A DNA stretch of 64,000 nucleotides from Cololabis saira (GCF_033807715.1 NC_084587.1:22754017-22818016); one strand, 5' to 3'; numbered from the stretch's first letter, positions 1 through 13,883 are shown. Made by a program: numbers and translations. The notes: a model not told the origin generated them from the letters alone.

Positions 1-540
<540 letters not shown>

Positions 541-1876
541 GAGAAAGAGACAGGCTGACAGACCTGGGCCTGCCAAGTGATGTGGCGCTCACTCTTTAAG
601 TGCAACAGACACCTCCTCACCGACTACAGAACTAACACTATGCCACGCGCACACACAATAAGATGAATAATTGATCGGCCTGGGGCTTCACGTGTTAAGA
701 ACAGAGGAGGCGTGCCAGTAGCGTTTTCACTTCAAATTTGTATTGTCTTTAGTCTCTCCCAGCCATCTACATTTCTAACACCTGCCTCAGTCAGATGTGC
801 GCTGGTGCACTAGCCCCGGAACTATCTTTCATCTCGCACACACTGTTACTGGAAGAATAGGAAAAAACACACACTTTCAGGAGATCATTATCTAGTAGAA
901 AAACCAGGACACAAGTTCGATAGCTTCCTTCTTTCCTCCACCTCATCCGGCATAAATCTTTGTTAGATCATTTCAACACCTGAAATGTCTCTCAAAAACA
1001 GGAAAAAAAAAGGCTTTGAAAATGCATCTTTGTTGCAAAAATATTCAAAATGTATTTCAATCCTATGGATAATGTCATAAATGTACTAAAGTATTGTAGA
1101 AAAATGAAAACTTGGAAAAAAATAAACACATCAAACAGATCAACTATATTTTGACTTTAATGCATGTGCGTATTTTTTCAATTGTTATCAGTTAAACAAT
1201 TATCTCTTTAGATCCTTTACACAATAAATAAACTAATACATTTGATGATGAGAAAGTTACTTGGATAACTATTGGATAATATTTTTAAACATTATTTCCC
1301 ATACAGGTTGGAGTTTTTGAGCATATTTCCAGCAATTTCTAGCTAAGAGTAGTTCAAATAAATAAATATATTATTTGCACAAAACTGCACAGGCTTTGTG
1401 TTACGGCAAGAGAGTTATTTTATGCAATTGTAATGCTCCTTGTAAATGCAAGCTGTCCAAATTCAACATACTATAATATATTAGTACTACTACCTTTTTA
1501 GCTCTGCTTTGAAAAAAAATGTCTGTGAGATTAGTTTAGTTTTTATAATATGCATTTTGTGATCTGTATCACGCTGTCATATGTACAGAGATACAATCTG
1601 GAAAAAGGCACAACATAGCCAGAGCATATCAGCATCTTGGGTGTTTAATATATAGACACATTATTTATTCCTTTGTACAAAATCAGTTTAAAATGTAGTA
1701 AAATAACAAACTTTGATGAATTTAATACCATTCACACCTGTATTCTTGGTAGCAAGAGGTAATTATTTAAGAAGCAATAAGCCATCATTTTAATTTGCTT
1801 TGTATAATGTCTCAAAACTATCATCAATTAACACAAGCTGTCAGTCATTTGCCATTTGTTTTGTATTTTATCCATC
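541..1876. other. AT-rich unique DNA, no gene seen
   Basis: No coding signature, TIR or SINE head is recognised. Confidence 0.55.
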
Positions 1877-1879
1877 TTA

Positions 1880-2467
1880 TGCCACGTTTACACATAGCCG
1901 GGTATTTACAAAAACGGATATTTCCCCCTCTATGTTTTGAAAAATACCAATCATTTACACAAACCTGCATAAATACGCTGTTAAGGTGCTATGAGCAGCC
2001 AAACCTACAGGGGGCAGTGTAACGAGAAGCATAAAGTCATGCTAGCCAATCGGAATCCTGGAAAAAAACGTCAACAACTGACATGTGTAACTTCCAGTTA
2101 CTTCCAAGATGGAACGAGATACTTTCGTTTGGAGTTACAGAGAAGTTGAGTTACTTTTAAGTGTGACTTTAGAATATAAAACAGGTAAAATACAAGAAAA
2201 TATTGACAGTGGCTAAACAAATTGTAAACACAGGTCGCACACATGACACTGGTGACGTTTCTGTCGCATAATGTGACGTTCTGAAGCCTAAATGTCAGAT
2301 TTTTCTCTGTTTACAAGCAAACGTAAAGACAGAGTTTTTGCAATTCTCCACTTTGGCCGGAGTTTTCAGAAATTATCGGTTTTGGTGACTTTGAGCTTCG
2401 TTTTCGTGTAAACGAACGGCCAAAACGCACGAAAACACCACCGTTTTTGCAACGTGTAAACGAGGCC
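1880..2467 (+). mobile_element. PIF/Harbinger-type non-autonomous element carrying a Myb-like exon relic
   Basis: The ends are inverted: TGCCACGTTTACAC on the left against the complement of GTGTAAACGAGGCC on the right. Both are flanked by TTA (1877-1879 and 2468-2470), the 3-bp TWA target duplication typical of PIF/Harbinger. Inside, both subterminal regions repeat the AAAACGG motif in opposite orientation. A short + strand frame (2109-2213) resembles the start of the Myb/SANT-like accessory protein of fish Harbinger elements. No transposase is present, so the copy would be non-autonomous. Superfamily assignment is inferred from the TSD, termini and accessory exon together. Confidence 0.72.
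2109..2216 (+). pseudogene. Myb/SANT-like accessory protein, N-terminal exon remnant (Harbinger)
   Basis: A 35-codon frame opens MERDTFVWSY, includes VWSYREVELLLSVTLEYK and ends at TAA (2214-2216). The W-x(3)-E-V-E-L-L-L pattern followed by KxxKxQENID matches, from memory, the N-terminal trihelix/Myb-like segment of the DNA-binding partner encoded by fish PIF/Harbinger transposons, in which ENVDW normally follows. Here the frame ends right after ENIDSG, so the domain is incomplete. It is probably dead and carried along inside the MITE. Confidence 0.5.
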
Positions 2468-2470
2468 TTA

Positions 2471-4373
2471 ACTTCTTAACACGTAACCATTTGCTTTTCT
2501 TTAGTGACTCTTTTCAAGTTTACACTTTTTTCTTTCAAATTTTCATTTTTTAATCACCATATATTTCTGTTCATGCCACAATTTGAAATTTTGTGTAAAC
2601 TTATTTAGAAGATAGGCTATTAAGAAAATAGATTTCATACATAATATTCTAGACATCAAAACTCTCTTTACACAGTTCAGATAATATTTGGGATTATGAT
2701 TTGACATGTATCTAATAGCCTCTCAAAATCAGAAAGGGAAGTTTAACACAATTACCTTTAATAAAAGCTTAAGAAAGAAGAACTCATTAAGACAAAACAA
2801 AAGATGGACCGATAGTTATTACATATGGTGTATAATTTAAAGTATTGGTTAATGTAGCTTTGCATAAAGTTTAGATAAATAGCCTGATTCAGTCCTATAA
2901 AAGCTGCCCTTTAACATTTATAAAGCTCTAAAATTAAACATGCAGTTCTTGGACCTGTGCTGAAACCAGAGTTGAGAGAAGTTATGGTTTGCATGTAGTG
3001 AGACTGTTTTGATTTTGGCCAAACTAAACTTTCCTGAGTTCAAATGTTCTGGAGGTGGTCATCTGTTTGGTAAACTTTTCAAAAGAAATGACATTTGCCT
3101 GTATGTTAAACTTTTCGAAAGGAAAGACATTTGCCTGTATGTTAAACTTATTTTAAGCTTAAGGTACCTTGAAGAACATGAACTTATTTTTGAATCCAGT
3201 TCTATCACTGCCTTGACTTGCTTGCCAAGTTGTTCATATGCAATGGCCTCATGCATTATGAAGACCTGGCTGTGGCTGACAACAGTACAGTCAAAACAAG
3301 TGATTAAATATCTCAAAGTTGACTGAGGAGGAATTGAGATGGCTTGACCTTAAACACATCTGCTATCCCTGGTGGACTCCAGAACCAACTCCCTTCTCTG
3401 TAATCACTACTGTAATATTCAACGCAGAGAACGTCAAAGGGCTCTAATGTTTGTTGCCCTCTGCTGTGGATTGGGATGTTTTGCCTAGGGTTGGTGTCCC
3501 ACCATTATGACATCACTCAGGTCCCTGGCAGAAGACTATCAAAGGCGCTGCAGTGGTCTATCATATTCATCAATTGAAAATATTTATACGGAGATGCACC
3601 CTTGCCACCCTGCAAGGGAAGCCTTCATAAAAGCACCATTCCACTGGCAACACTTGAAAAGTTACAAAACATCAAACAAAGCACTGGGAAAAGGAAATTA
3701 AAAATACAAAACGCTGGGGCAAAAAGGGAGACATTTTAAAAGAAGAGGAAATGCTTTCAACGACTAATGATTGAACAGCCACAAGAAAGCCAGGCAGTGA
3801 TGGCTTTCTTGGGTTGCTGTCCAAGATTACTTTTGAATTAGCATACTGGGCGATCAATAGAAAGTGCTTGAGGTGATGTTTTTAATTAAGGTAATTCATA
3901 GTGTGGCTGATATGGGTAAATTACACAGTGCTTGTGTATAATTTGCATCAGGCAAGATAAATTTGTTGGTTCTGTGTTTCCTGAATCTAAAACTTATCTT
4001 TAATCGTCTGACTTCATTCAGGCAATATGTCCGGAATGTCTATAAACCACAAGTGAATTATTATGATTTAACGGCTCCCATACTTGCACAAATTGAACCT
4101 GAGCCTAGAAAACATTGCAGCGATTCTCTTGACCTGTTCCTTGTTGCTGGCTGTCACCTTACTATCCCCAGTTTTATGCAAAACTGACACGCCACTTGCT
4201 CCAAACTCATACTGTATTTTGTCTAAGTATATTTCACACAATATCAAACATCCAACCTCTAAGATTACTACTTAATCCTTTATAGTGATGCAAAGGACTG
4301 ATAAGGACTGTTCCTGGTAATACATGAGATGGGATGCACCCTGGAGAAATTGCCGTAAAGGCTAATGATCAGT
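2471..4373. other. AT-rich unique DNA with a short tandem duplication
   Basis: A 36-bp unit containing TAAACTTTTC and GACATTTGCCTGTATG is repeated twice plus a partial third copy at about 3069-3149, producing the in-frame repeat DICLYVK. The 105-codon frame across it (3009-3326) has no recognisable domain and is not accepted as a gene. Nothing else is identified. Confidence 0.5.
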
Positions 4374-4878
4374 AGGTTTACATGCACTAACAGAAAATTT
4401 AATTATTGACTGACATCAACGTTTTAAAAACCATGTATATACCTTAGTCGTGCTGTAGTCGAACCGAAATGGAGCTCTTGAAATCAAGCTGTTAGTACCA
4501 GATATAGCGGGTGTAATTCAAGCTATTCCAGCATGTATACGCATACCACCGTTAGCTGAGCTGCCCTGGGACTCCCCTATCCAGAAGTGACGAGACCATG
4601 GAAGCTGGAATAACAATGGTCACGGCATCAAGACAGTGCAGTAGCAGAAGAAGAAGACTTTGCGTGCAACGGCCGCGTTTGTTTACTAATTGTTCTAACT
4701 AACTGGAAGAATGCCACCGTGAAAGGGCGTGTAGCACCACCTAGCGTCGCAGAGTTGACCGCACCTTACTCAATAATTCGATTCTCTTCTCGGGCATGTA
4801 TACTTGGATTTCTCAGAAACTCCAGTTAAATACTTAGCTCAATTATTGCCAATATCTCGATTTAGATCTGCAAGTAAC
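4374..4878. mobile_element. Putative MITE with imperfect TIRs
   Basis: The left end GGTTTACATGCA and the complement of the right end (GGTTACTTGCAGA) are imperfect inverted repeats of a type frequent in fish MITEs. The interior is non-coding. Target duplication is not clear, so the boundaries are provisional. Confidence 0.42.
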
Positions 4879-7800
4879 CGCACTGACTGAGAGGCAGGAA
4901 ACTCACACACTAACAGTACATTCCTTTTAGATTGGACGTTGGGGTGGCCTAATTGACGCTGTCAGCCATTATTGACAATACTTATTCATAACAATACTGT
5001 ATTTAGCACATAAAAAGTGCCAAAACACATTAATTGATGAAAAGCAAAAAGTACTATGTTTATGTCTTATTTAATGTCATGAAAATTAAAAAAAAATTGA
5101 TTTGGCAGTCGCAGAGGTAAATTGGAAAGCAGGAGTCAGGACTTGATCGTTACGTGTGAACAACTCCAAGACTTGTTTAAGACGTTGGCTGATGCATCCC
5201 TGAGCTATGGTCAATGGATATTTCACAAGCCAAATATCTTTAGCCACACTCTCTGGCCACAAGCTACGGCCAGAGAGTAACTTGAGAGCGATGCATTGAG
5301 TGAGATCACTCAAAATATTTTTAACTCACTTTCATTTTTTTGTTAAACACAAACAATCTCTGCCAATCAATTTCTTTACCCATGTTCTTGTCTTTTTTTT
5401 GTGTGTGTTCTGATAAATCACACTACAGTTTGTACTATTCATTTCCTCCCGTGGACCAATTTAAAATAAATAAAATGAAGTTTCAGAGACCAGTTGGGTA
5501 ATTTGGGGTTGGGTAGCAGCCAGTATGTGATGCTTTTACAGCAATCAGTCACATAATGTGAACAGTCATATAACTTCATGACTCCCAATTACAAAACAGT
5601 CAGTTGTTTATTCTGAACAGCTCACAGCAATCTCCTTGTTTAATAGTCATTTAGCCTGAACGAGGTGTAACATGTCTTTCAGTGGAAATCAGAGTAAACT
5701 TCTTTAGCCCAGCACAGCAGCAGGAAAACCAACTGACTCACAGAGAGGAGGTACATGTATGAGTTTGACAGAGTGCTATATTCTCCATGTCTCCTGAAAA
5801 ATCTGTCATTATTGACAGCACCTCTAAGAATGAGATTGAATGGAAGTGGTGAATGCTGAGCCTACAGAGGATGAAAAAAGCTTGACTGCAGATGGATCAT
5901 TACTTACAGGAAAAGGAAAAGCCTCATGACTCCATTGGTCAGGCAGTAGATAGATGAGGGGATTCTAGCTGGGGTCATTCATCTGTTGTTTATATTGATT
6001 ACACTTTAAAATCTCATGCAATCTATGTACTTATCTGAACTACAGAATATATTTTTCCAGGTTTTACAAATAAAACAACGAAAAAATGTGAAATAAAGAT
6101 TATGGGGAGTCTGGAATCACAATGAAATTGTCTGACTTCAGGGTGAGCAGCCTGGTTTGTATGTGCTGGTTGTGCTTTGTAGTGGGATGACAGCTGCATT
6201 CAACAAATGTAAGGTGAGGCAGTAAACATCAGTACAACTGTGAAGCAGTAACTCACTAATTCAAAGCAACTCTTTGTCCATTACCACTCCACAACAAAAT
6301 AATGTCAAGGAATAACTGCCAGTCTTGCTGTTTAGTGTATAATCAGGAGGCATTTTGTGTTACCACAGGCCTTCAAGCCACTATTAAACCTGGAGACTGA
6401 AATGGGGACGCGATTCAGTGCAAGGTTTCAAAAACAAGGTGCCACCTACTCAAACACAGAGGTAGATTAAGTGGCAGCGAATGCCAGGAAGAGACATTTC
6501 AGAGGACTCACTGCTTCTCGGCATGCTTATGCAAGCAGAAATGGCTTAAATAAACCCCCATGAATATGCGATTCTTGTATGAAGACTTTGACAACAAAGG
6601 GCCCTCTGCATCGTTTTTGATGAGGCTAGATTGTCTGTGCTTGTGCGTAGATGTATGTGTGCGTATGGATCGGCAGTTTTCTATTATCCTGTCCTACTTC
6701 CATCTCTGATAATGTCCAATTAGGAAGGTGCTGAAAAGATGAGCGGTGGTTAGAACAGCTGGTACGTTTTGCTTACATGTTGCCAAAGTCTGAAATTGAA
6801 GTCGGAATATTTGTCACATGAAGATTAAGAAAACAAAACATGTTTCTCTCTGTTGACAAAACTTCATCTGTTAATGAGAAAAATACAAGATTTATACAAA
6901 TGCAATTTATTTTATTCTTATATAATTCTAGAATATTTGCAATTTCTTCACTTTTCATTATGGTGCTTAAAGAGTCATTTTGATTCTCTGAGGAGAACAT
7001 TTCAAAGGAAAAAGGAGTTTCCATGACACTTTTGCAAAGTAGATTATCAAATCCCCTGAAAAAACTACCTCCTGGAAGCAAAAAAAGGTTAATTCGATAT
7101 TTGGGAGTTTTTTTCTTCTTCAAATCAGTCCTGTTTCCATTACAGGATTTTTTTTTTTGGATGTTTGGTTTTGCGTAAAGCTAGGGGTAAGAGAAACACG
7201 CCTACAGAGATACAATCGTTTATGACTTAATGCATAAAGCCCGTCCTCTCCCATTACGATTGGTTTGTGACGTTCACCAGAGTTGGAAAGGGCTGTGAAT
7301 GGGAATGCCACCTAACTCATTTTACTCAAGAGAATTTTTGCCAACTGTGGGTTTGGCTGAAAAGGCTGGGTAAGAACTACATTATCTGGCAACAGTTGAT
7401 CAATACAACTAATGATCTATAGCCCATTCGTGAATGTTTGTTACTATAAATTAAACCAATTCAAAAAAATAATGAATGATTTGTTTGTGATAAGTTTGCG
7501 TTGTGTCTGGACTGAAATGTAATTTACATGATTACTGCCATGATCAGTTATTTATGATCATTACACAAAAAAAAAAATAATTCAGTCTTCAGCCAGTTGT
7601 GTTGCTCTCTCGTTTCATACACTTGATTCAGTCAGTAAGTGATGGAGGCCCCAGTGTTGGGCCCCAGTGATTGATGTGGTTAATGTGACTAAAGCAGTGA
7701 GAAGTTAAGGTATGAAGGTGCCCATGAGAGTGAGAAACGACCTGATGTCATGAATTTTCTCCTTCGGTCCATGGTACTCTCAATAGAATGCGACTATAAT

Positions 7801-7943
7801 GTGTCTTGTGCTGAAAATGATGATCTTACTTCAAACAAATTGTGGAGAAAATGGTCACATTGGACAAAAAAAGTACAAAGTATATAAACTTTAGCTGTTT
7901 CATGACTGTAACAACTTTCATGAAACTGATATTATTCTCTCAT
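4879..7943. other. Unique DNA, no gene seen
   Basis: It contains a perfect 11-bp inverted repeat, ACTCTCTGGCC (5248-5258) with its complement (5268-5278) around a 9-bp spacer. The open frames are short, AT-driven and without domain signature. Confidence 0.5.
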
Positions 7944-7981
7944 ATAATATATATATATATATATATATTTTTTTTTTTTTT
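7944..7981. repeat. (AT)n tract followed by poly-T
   Basis: Simple sequence, about 24 bp AT then 14 T. Confidence 0.95.
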
Positions 7982-8129
7982 GTCTTAAATCCCGTTATCT
8001 AACCCACAAAACCTCCCCATGCCTCTCTTTTAACTTTATTTCTATATTCATATTCCAATTTTACTTTCATTTGACGGTTCACTTTCTCTCCAAAGTCTCG
8101 GTAAAATAGCTCCCCTTATGACTTAAGCA

Positions 8130-8600
8130 GAATTGACAATTAGCCTGCTAGCTGGAGCAGAGGTCTCTGCAGTGGGTCCCCGATGGTTCTGTACTGCAGA
8201 TGAAGAGATTGAACCGCCACCGTCAACGGTTCCCTGGCTCAGATTGGCTGCTGTAATTGGTACCCTCTCTGTAACGCTCACATTCCATCACACTTTATTA
8301 ACGCCCGTCATCCAGTCAAAAGCTAATCTTTTATTCTGTTTTCCAATTATTGTAAAGTGGGGGTCTTTAAATGAGGAGGAGGAGATAATGAAATTAACTT
8401 CCGAACTTAGAGCAATTCTCTGTGGCACAATGATCAGATATTCTCTTGGTCTGGGAAATGTATGCAAATTTTATGCATCTATCATTAGTTATTACCATTG
8501 CAGCAACATAAAACACAGTTTTCTTGAACAATTAGACTTAAAATGGTGCATTTTAATCAGTCAGGGGAGGCTCGCGTGCATATTAAAACTGCTGTAATTG
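8130..8600. promoter_or_regulatory. Candidate conserved non-coding element (possible pou4f2 enhancer)
   Basis: This is repeat-free, compositionally balanced DNA with several homeodomain/POU-type motifs, including an octamer ATGCAAAT (8462-8469) inside the near-palindrome ATGCAAATTTTATGCAT. A 154-codon + frame crosses it but has no recognisable domain, signal peptide or splice context, so I do not accept it as a gene. Enhancer status is inference from texture and position only. Confidence 0.3.
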
Positions 8601-10197
8601 AAAAGTCTGAACTTTTGACACTCTGTGAAGAAGTGTTTGACAGCATTGGCAGTTTGTTTACATCGTACTCTGTCTGTGTTCCGTTTCAAAGATTGTTTCA
8701 TAATACGTGAAAGCAACCATGGGGAATACTCAAGGATATTTCCCCCTTTCCTTTTCTTGTCATGTGTATGTAACCCCTCCCTTTTGCTTGTTTGCTTGAT
8801 TTCTTTCCATTGTTTTTCAGATCTACGTATCTACTTATTGCTTATCTCACCTTGTCTGGTGAAAAATATCCTGTGAAAGTTCAAGTTATTCTTCAAGTCA
8901 TTTATACTGAAGATAACATTCAATAGTAATCAAAACAAAGCGTATTAGAAGAGACTTCAAGAAAGACCAAAATGTACAGTTTATTGGAGGAAACCTGTTT
9001 GCTACATTGCCTATATTTTTGGACTGAATGTTAAGCTCAGTCAAGCTTTCTAACTGTTATAATAAATGAAAAAAGCTTAAACACTAAAATTCAGTATTAA
9101 AACTAAACTGGAAGCATTTTATCGATTAACTAATTAGTGGACAGACATAAATGCACCTATTTTGAATGTTTGTTGGGTTTTTTTTTTGTAAAATGTTTTT
9201 TTTTATTTCACACTAAACAAAAATGAAAAAGATTAACTTTGTAATAGAGTATTTGGAACATACACATTTCACATTTTAACTAGAACTCACCAAGGACGGA
9301 AAATATGATGCTAAGACTATTAAAATTGATTTTTTTCTTTTTCTTTTCATATTTTGTGGTTTTCTAGATAGAAGCTCAAATGATTTGTCAAGAAAAGTGG
9401 CTGTTTTGACTGCTGAATTGATCAAATATGAAAGTGATTGTGATTCAATATGACTGTTCTGTCTCACATAAACGATTTGTATATTTGTATATTAACGTTA
9501 CCCCACCAGAAAGGACATAAACAACATTTTCTTGCTCAGCACTTTCATTTGAATGTTTCTTGGCTAATGAATTTAACACTCAATAAGTGACCCCTCCCCT
9601 CCTCTCCCCTCCCCTTTTCACCATAAGCTTTGAGCTCAGAGGGCCCCAGATGAGTTACCATCCCCACCCGCCTCATCAGTCACCCTGGGCAGTCTCTCCC
9701 CAGACGGGACCCCCAGATGCCCAGTAATGGCTATTTGATGACCCTCATAAAAGGAGTCAATGTATTGACGAAGCCCTTTGAGGACATACCTGATTCATAT
9801 AAGGATCAATTCAGCCAATTCATAAGAAAAGCACCCGTGGAAGAAGAGGATGTATGTTTTTTCATGTGTGGGTGGGATTGACACGTGAAGGCATAAAATT
9901 ACACCTGTGACCCAACAGCGCTGTGTTCTCAGGTTGACCAAGGCAATTTGTTTATGGATACCACACCATGTTATTTAATAATTGAATCCATCTCAGATTA
10001 GATTATCATGTAAAGGCCTCCAGATTATATTATACATGTCACTGTCTGTCAGGCATTGTGCTTTATACAATCAGTTTACATTTGAGGGTTAGGGTTGTTC
10101 TGTAGTAGCTATGATGGAGCTTTAAAAATCACAGTAAAATTATTCATTCTCTTGAAAAACAAACAAACAAAAAAAATACATATAATCGCAAACCAGA
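8601..10197. other. Unique DNA, no gene seen
   Basis: AT-rich except 9590-9730, which is GC-richer and repeat-free. The frame at 8625-8876 is hydrophobic but has no context supporting a gene. Confidence 0.5.
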
Positions 10198-10202
10198 ATA
10201 TA

Positions 10203-10272
<70 letters not shown>
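10198..10272. repeat. (TA)n(TG)n microsatellite
   Basis: About 45 bp TA followed by about 28 bp TG. Confidence 0.97.
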
Positions 10273-10273
<1 letters not shown>

Positions 10274-12719
10274 ACAGTCAAATCCTGAAGTTTTTAATTT
10301 CTAAATCAATCCTAAAATCTACAAAAAACAGGCAACATTTTTTGCCTGCCTGTTACATTTTCCAAGTTAAGAGGAGCTGTCAACTAGAAAAGACAGTAGT
10401 TCTCGTCAAGATATCTCTCCCAGAATAATCAGTGCCTGGTTGAAGCCCTGCTGCCCTGGCCTCTGCTTACCTAATGAGACCCCATGCCCACGATTTCTCA
10501 GCGTGCTTCAGCTCACCAGCCCACTTCTGCTTCACCCAGGGAAAAGAAGAAGACGAAGAGGAGGAGCACGAGGGGGGCAATGAATCCAAACACAGCCTCC
10601 CCTCCCTCCCAATTCATTTGCATGTACAGAATCTGGAATGATATCCACAGAGAGGGAGAGGCAGTCAGGAAGGAGGGCTTGAAGACAAAAAAAAAGGAAA
10701 AAAAATGGAGCGAGGGAGAAACACACATACTCTCTGTCCACTAGTAAGTCCACAATCAGCTTTTGGCTTTTTCTTGCTTCATCTTCAGGAAATGTGAAAC
10801 AGATGACAAGTAAAATTAGCCACCAAAGAATTCCAGTCTTATGAAAAGCACCAAGGGTGGGAGTGGTAGGTGACGTAGGAAAGATCAAGAAAACAGATTA
10901 GCAAAAAAGAGAAAGAGCCGAGGGTAGGGCCAAAGGGAATAAGGGAAGACGGGAGTTTTTCTGAATGAAATCCAATGGCAGATCCTGATGGTGAGGAGAG
11001 GAGAGAGTGGAGAGCCCCAGTGTCTGCAGCTCCAAAGGAGGATGTGATGAGACTGCATGGCTAATGAGGCAGCACTCCTCTCTGACTCCACAGAGAACCC
11101 AGCCTTTTCTTATTCCCATTCATCATTAATTCAACAACGTTGATAATTTCATTAGTTTTTTTTTTTTTGCCCTGTGCATTTTTCAGGGCCTTTATCAATA
11201 AATGATGGACAGTGGACCAGAGGCTGCCCCTGCTTAACTAAACACACTCATTTTTTTTCTTCATTCCTTTACTTTCAAATCAGTATGTGTGTTTAATTAC
11301 GACTGAAATATTATGGAGAGAAAAAAGTAACAAAACAAACAAATTTTAAAAAGCAAGTATGAAAAGTTGACGCTTGACCCATGTCTTTTTTTCAGTTTTT
11401 TGCTTTCAGCTAATTTAAATCTAGGGTTAAGAATTATACATTTTACTCAGCTACATTCAGCCAACCTCTGCAGAAATAAGACATAAGCAGACATGGACAG
11501 ATCCAATCCTCAATATTTCAGACTATATTGCATTAGAACCATAATTTTTAATCATCTTATAATCCCATGAGCAATAGATTACCTTGGGAAACCTTTGCAG
11601 AGCATTAAAATGTGGAGTTATGTTAAATAACCTACTACTACTCATACTACTTAAAACTTTGGTGTGTAAAAAAAAAAAGTGTCAATTACTCAGGCTTTAG
11701 TGGCATCTGGGATGAATCCTCACGCAGAGGAAACATCTAATGTGGTGAGACGATTTAGTAGCGCAGAGCTGTTTTTTAAAAGAAATAGGCGCCTGTTACT
11801 TTTGCACACCCAGAAACATGTTCTCAGAAAGAGAGCATGAAAGCCTTAAACTACGGTGTTTTGGTAACGCCTAATGAATCCTAAGGAAAGAGTAACAGTA
11901 ACAAGTCGTTACAAACTTTTATTAGAATGTGTAGTGGGCCTGAATGTGAAAATACATTTTTATTAGCAAATAAAAAAGATGTTTATCGAAAAAAAAGATT
12001 ACAATTCTTCAGTTAAGACTTTCTGAAAATAAATAAAAATTTAAGTACATGTAGGATAGGTTTTTTTTTTTGTTTTTTGTTGATTTCATTTATATTTTTT
12101 CGTACAATATTTCTACTAAAATTATGTTTACATTTCAGCCACTCCATAAATCTTCTGTGACAGGTTGCTATTAAACTCGATGTGGACTGATTGTTCCCTG
12201 AATGAATGAAATCTGATGTTTATGTGCTTGTTTTCTTTTACACTGAATCTGGCAACTAGCTGATGATATTGTTTTTATAAAAAAGCAAAAGAAAAATCAC
12301 ATCCCTGCTGTTCCTAATGAGATATATATATATATATACATATATATATGGTTTAGTTTTTCATTTTTTTCATTTTTTAGACCATTGACGATAAGTAATA
12401 TAAAGCGTAGTGGGAAAAAATACCAAAGTACATTTGCCAAATACAGCTGAAAAGAAAGAGCACTCTGGGACCAGTCATCCTGGGATATAACATATGGCAC
12501 ATGCAGTGACACAAGGCCATCTCAGGTGAATAGACTAGTATCTGGCACACTAGAGTAGCGCCTGCCTTGGCACAGTTGTAGAGATATAGGGAGCTTGGCC
12601 GGGGTGTGCGTGCATACACTTAGACAGATACAGACACATTCAAAAGACACACACACGCACAGACACACATACACACACAGAGAAAGACTGGGGACTCAGA
12701 GGCTGGATCCAGGGATTAC
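10273..12719. other. Unique DNA, no gene seen
   Basis: Includes a short (AT) tract at 12321-12349 and a CA-rich patch at 12637-12680. Overlapping open frames at 10484-11119 lie in purine-rich DNA and show no domain. Confidence 0.5.
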
Positions 12720-13010
12720 TCTAACCACATTTATTTATTAACTCTCAATTAAGTACGGGTGTCCCAGGGCTTAGAGTGGCTTAGTAAGCAAGTGGGAGCT
12801 CAAGCACGTTTTGATGACAGTCAAGGCCCCTGATCTCAGTTCAGTTTGGTTTGCTGATTAAATATAAGCTTTTCATCTGTGGATACAATACTATTAATTA
12901 AATCATTAGATGAGTGATTCACTTATGAGCAAAGGGAGCAGTGAAAAGAGATACTCATGTGAGGAGCTCGCTGCAATAACCACTGAAATATTCATTAATT
13001 AAAAAGAAAA
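12720..13010. promoter_or_regulatory. Candidate conserved non-coding element with paired ATTAATTA sites
   Basis: Repeat-free DNA with ATTAATTA at 12893-12900 and again within CATTAATTA at 12993-13001, plus further TAAT cores. ATTAATTA resembles the core bound by class IV POU proteins. Function is inferred, not shown. Confidence 0.3.
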
Positions 13011-13675
13011 AAAAGATTGCCTAAATTCATTGACAAGGCTTACATGTGTAGAGACCCTCTCCCTTCCTTCACTGGGTCATTCCCCTTCAGCGTGGGCACA
13101 TGGTTCCTTTTTGATCACCACATAAAGGGTTCAAACGAACAGGGAAACTCACACAGATTACTGGGTGAGTGCTGCTGCACACACATACATACAAAGTTAC
13201 AATGAGCCTATTAAGAATGTTGCATTTTAAACAGTTCTTTTATGAAATATGACCATGGAATTGTAATAGCTCGCTCGAGGGAAATGGGATCTCTGTAAAT
13301 GTGGAGACCAGAAAAAAAACAACAGAATTGTGTCCTCTGTTTCCCTGCTGAATTACAACCCAAACATGATGCAAAATATCCGTATTTGTGATGTATCCCT
13401 CAGCTGACTAAGGACCCGTTATTGTAAACATATTGCTTAGGGAAAGATGTGTCAGATGTGTGTGTGTGTGCTTCAAACCTGTGTACATATGCAATGCTCT
13501 ATCAAACTGCATTTACTGAAAGGTGGGGGTAGTAGTTTTGACCACAGGGCAGAAACGATGGAGAACACAGGGAGAGAGCATTATGTGTCCCTGCACTTTT
13601 ACAAACCTATTTTATCATCATGTAATGTGTTATTATACACAATGGTAAAAATAACACATTACATATAGAGTTTGG
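13011..13675. other. Unique DNA, no gene seen
   Basis: Short frames only; no recognised repeat. Confidence 0.5.
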
Positions 13676-13883
13676 GCAATTTTTAGCTGGTGATGTCAGT
13701 TTTACAACTGTTTAAGATGTAGTTTGTTTGCTGTTTGTGCCGTCTCGTTTGGTCTTCTGTTATGACTTTCTTGAGCCTCTTAGTCGCCACTGCCACGATG
13801 TCCGCTGAAGCTCTCTGAACTAGCTCCAAAAACCGTTGATGAGTGACATGAGATTGCAAGAGGCAACCAACAAGGGAGCCCAA
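13676..13883 (-). repeat. Unclassified dispersed repeat, copy 1
   Basis: Starts GGCAATTTTTAGCT, as does the segment at 19828. Both then share CTTTTACAAC-like, GTTTGGT and (T)CTCTTAG...ATGATGTCC-type blocks in the same order. On the minus strand both give a short frame with a helical segment (here ATKRLKKV, there AAKRLEVMRKKMRD). It is probably a fragment of a transposon-encoded coiled-coil protein. I do not recognise the family. Confidence 0.4.

Noticed and set aside
3009..3326. 105-codon frame with repeated DICLYVK
   Set aside because: The repetition comes from a 36-bp tandem duplication in AT-rich DNA; no domain.
8133..8597. 154-codon + frame
   Set aside because: No recognisable domain, no splice or promoter context, and mixed composition; better explained as non-coding DNA, perhaps an enhancer.
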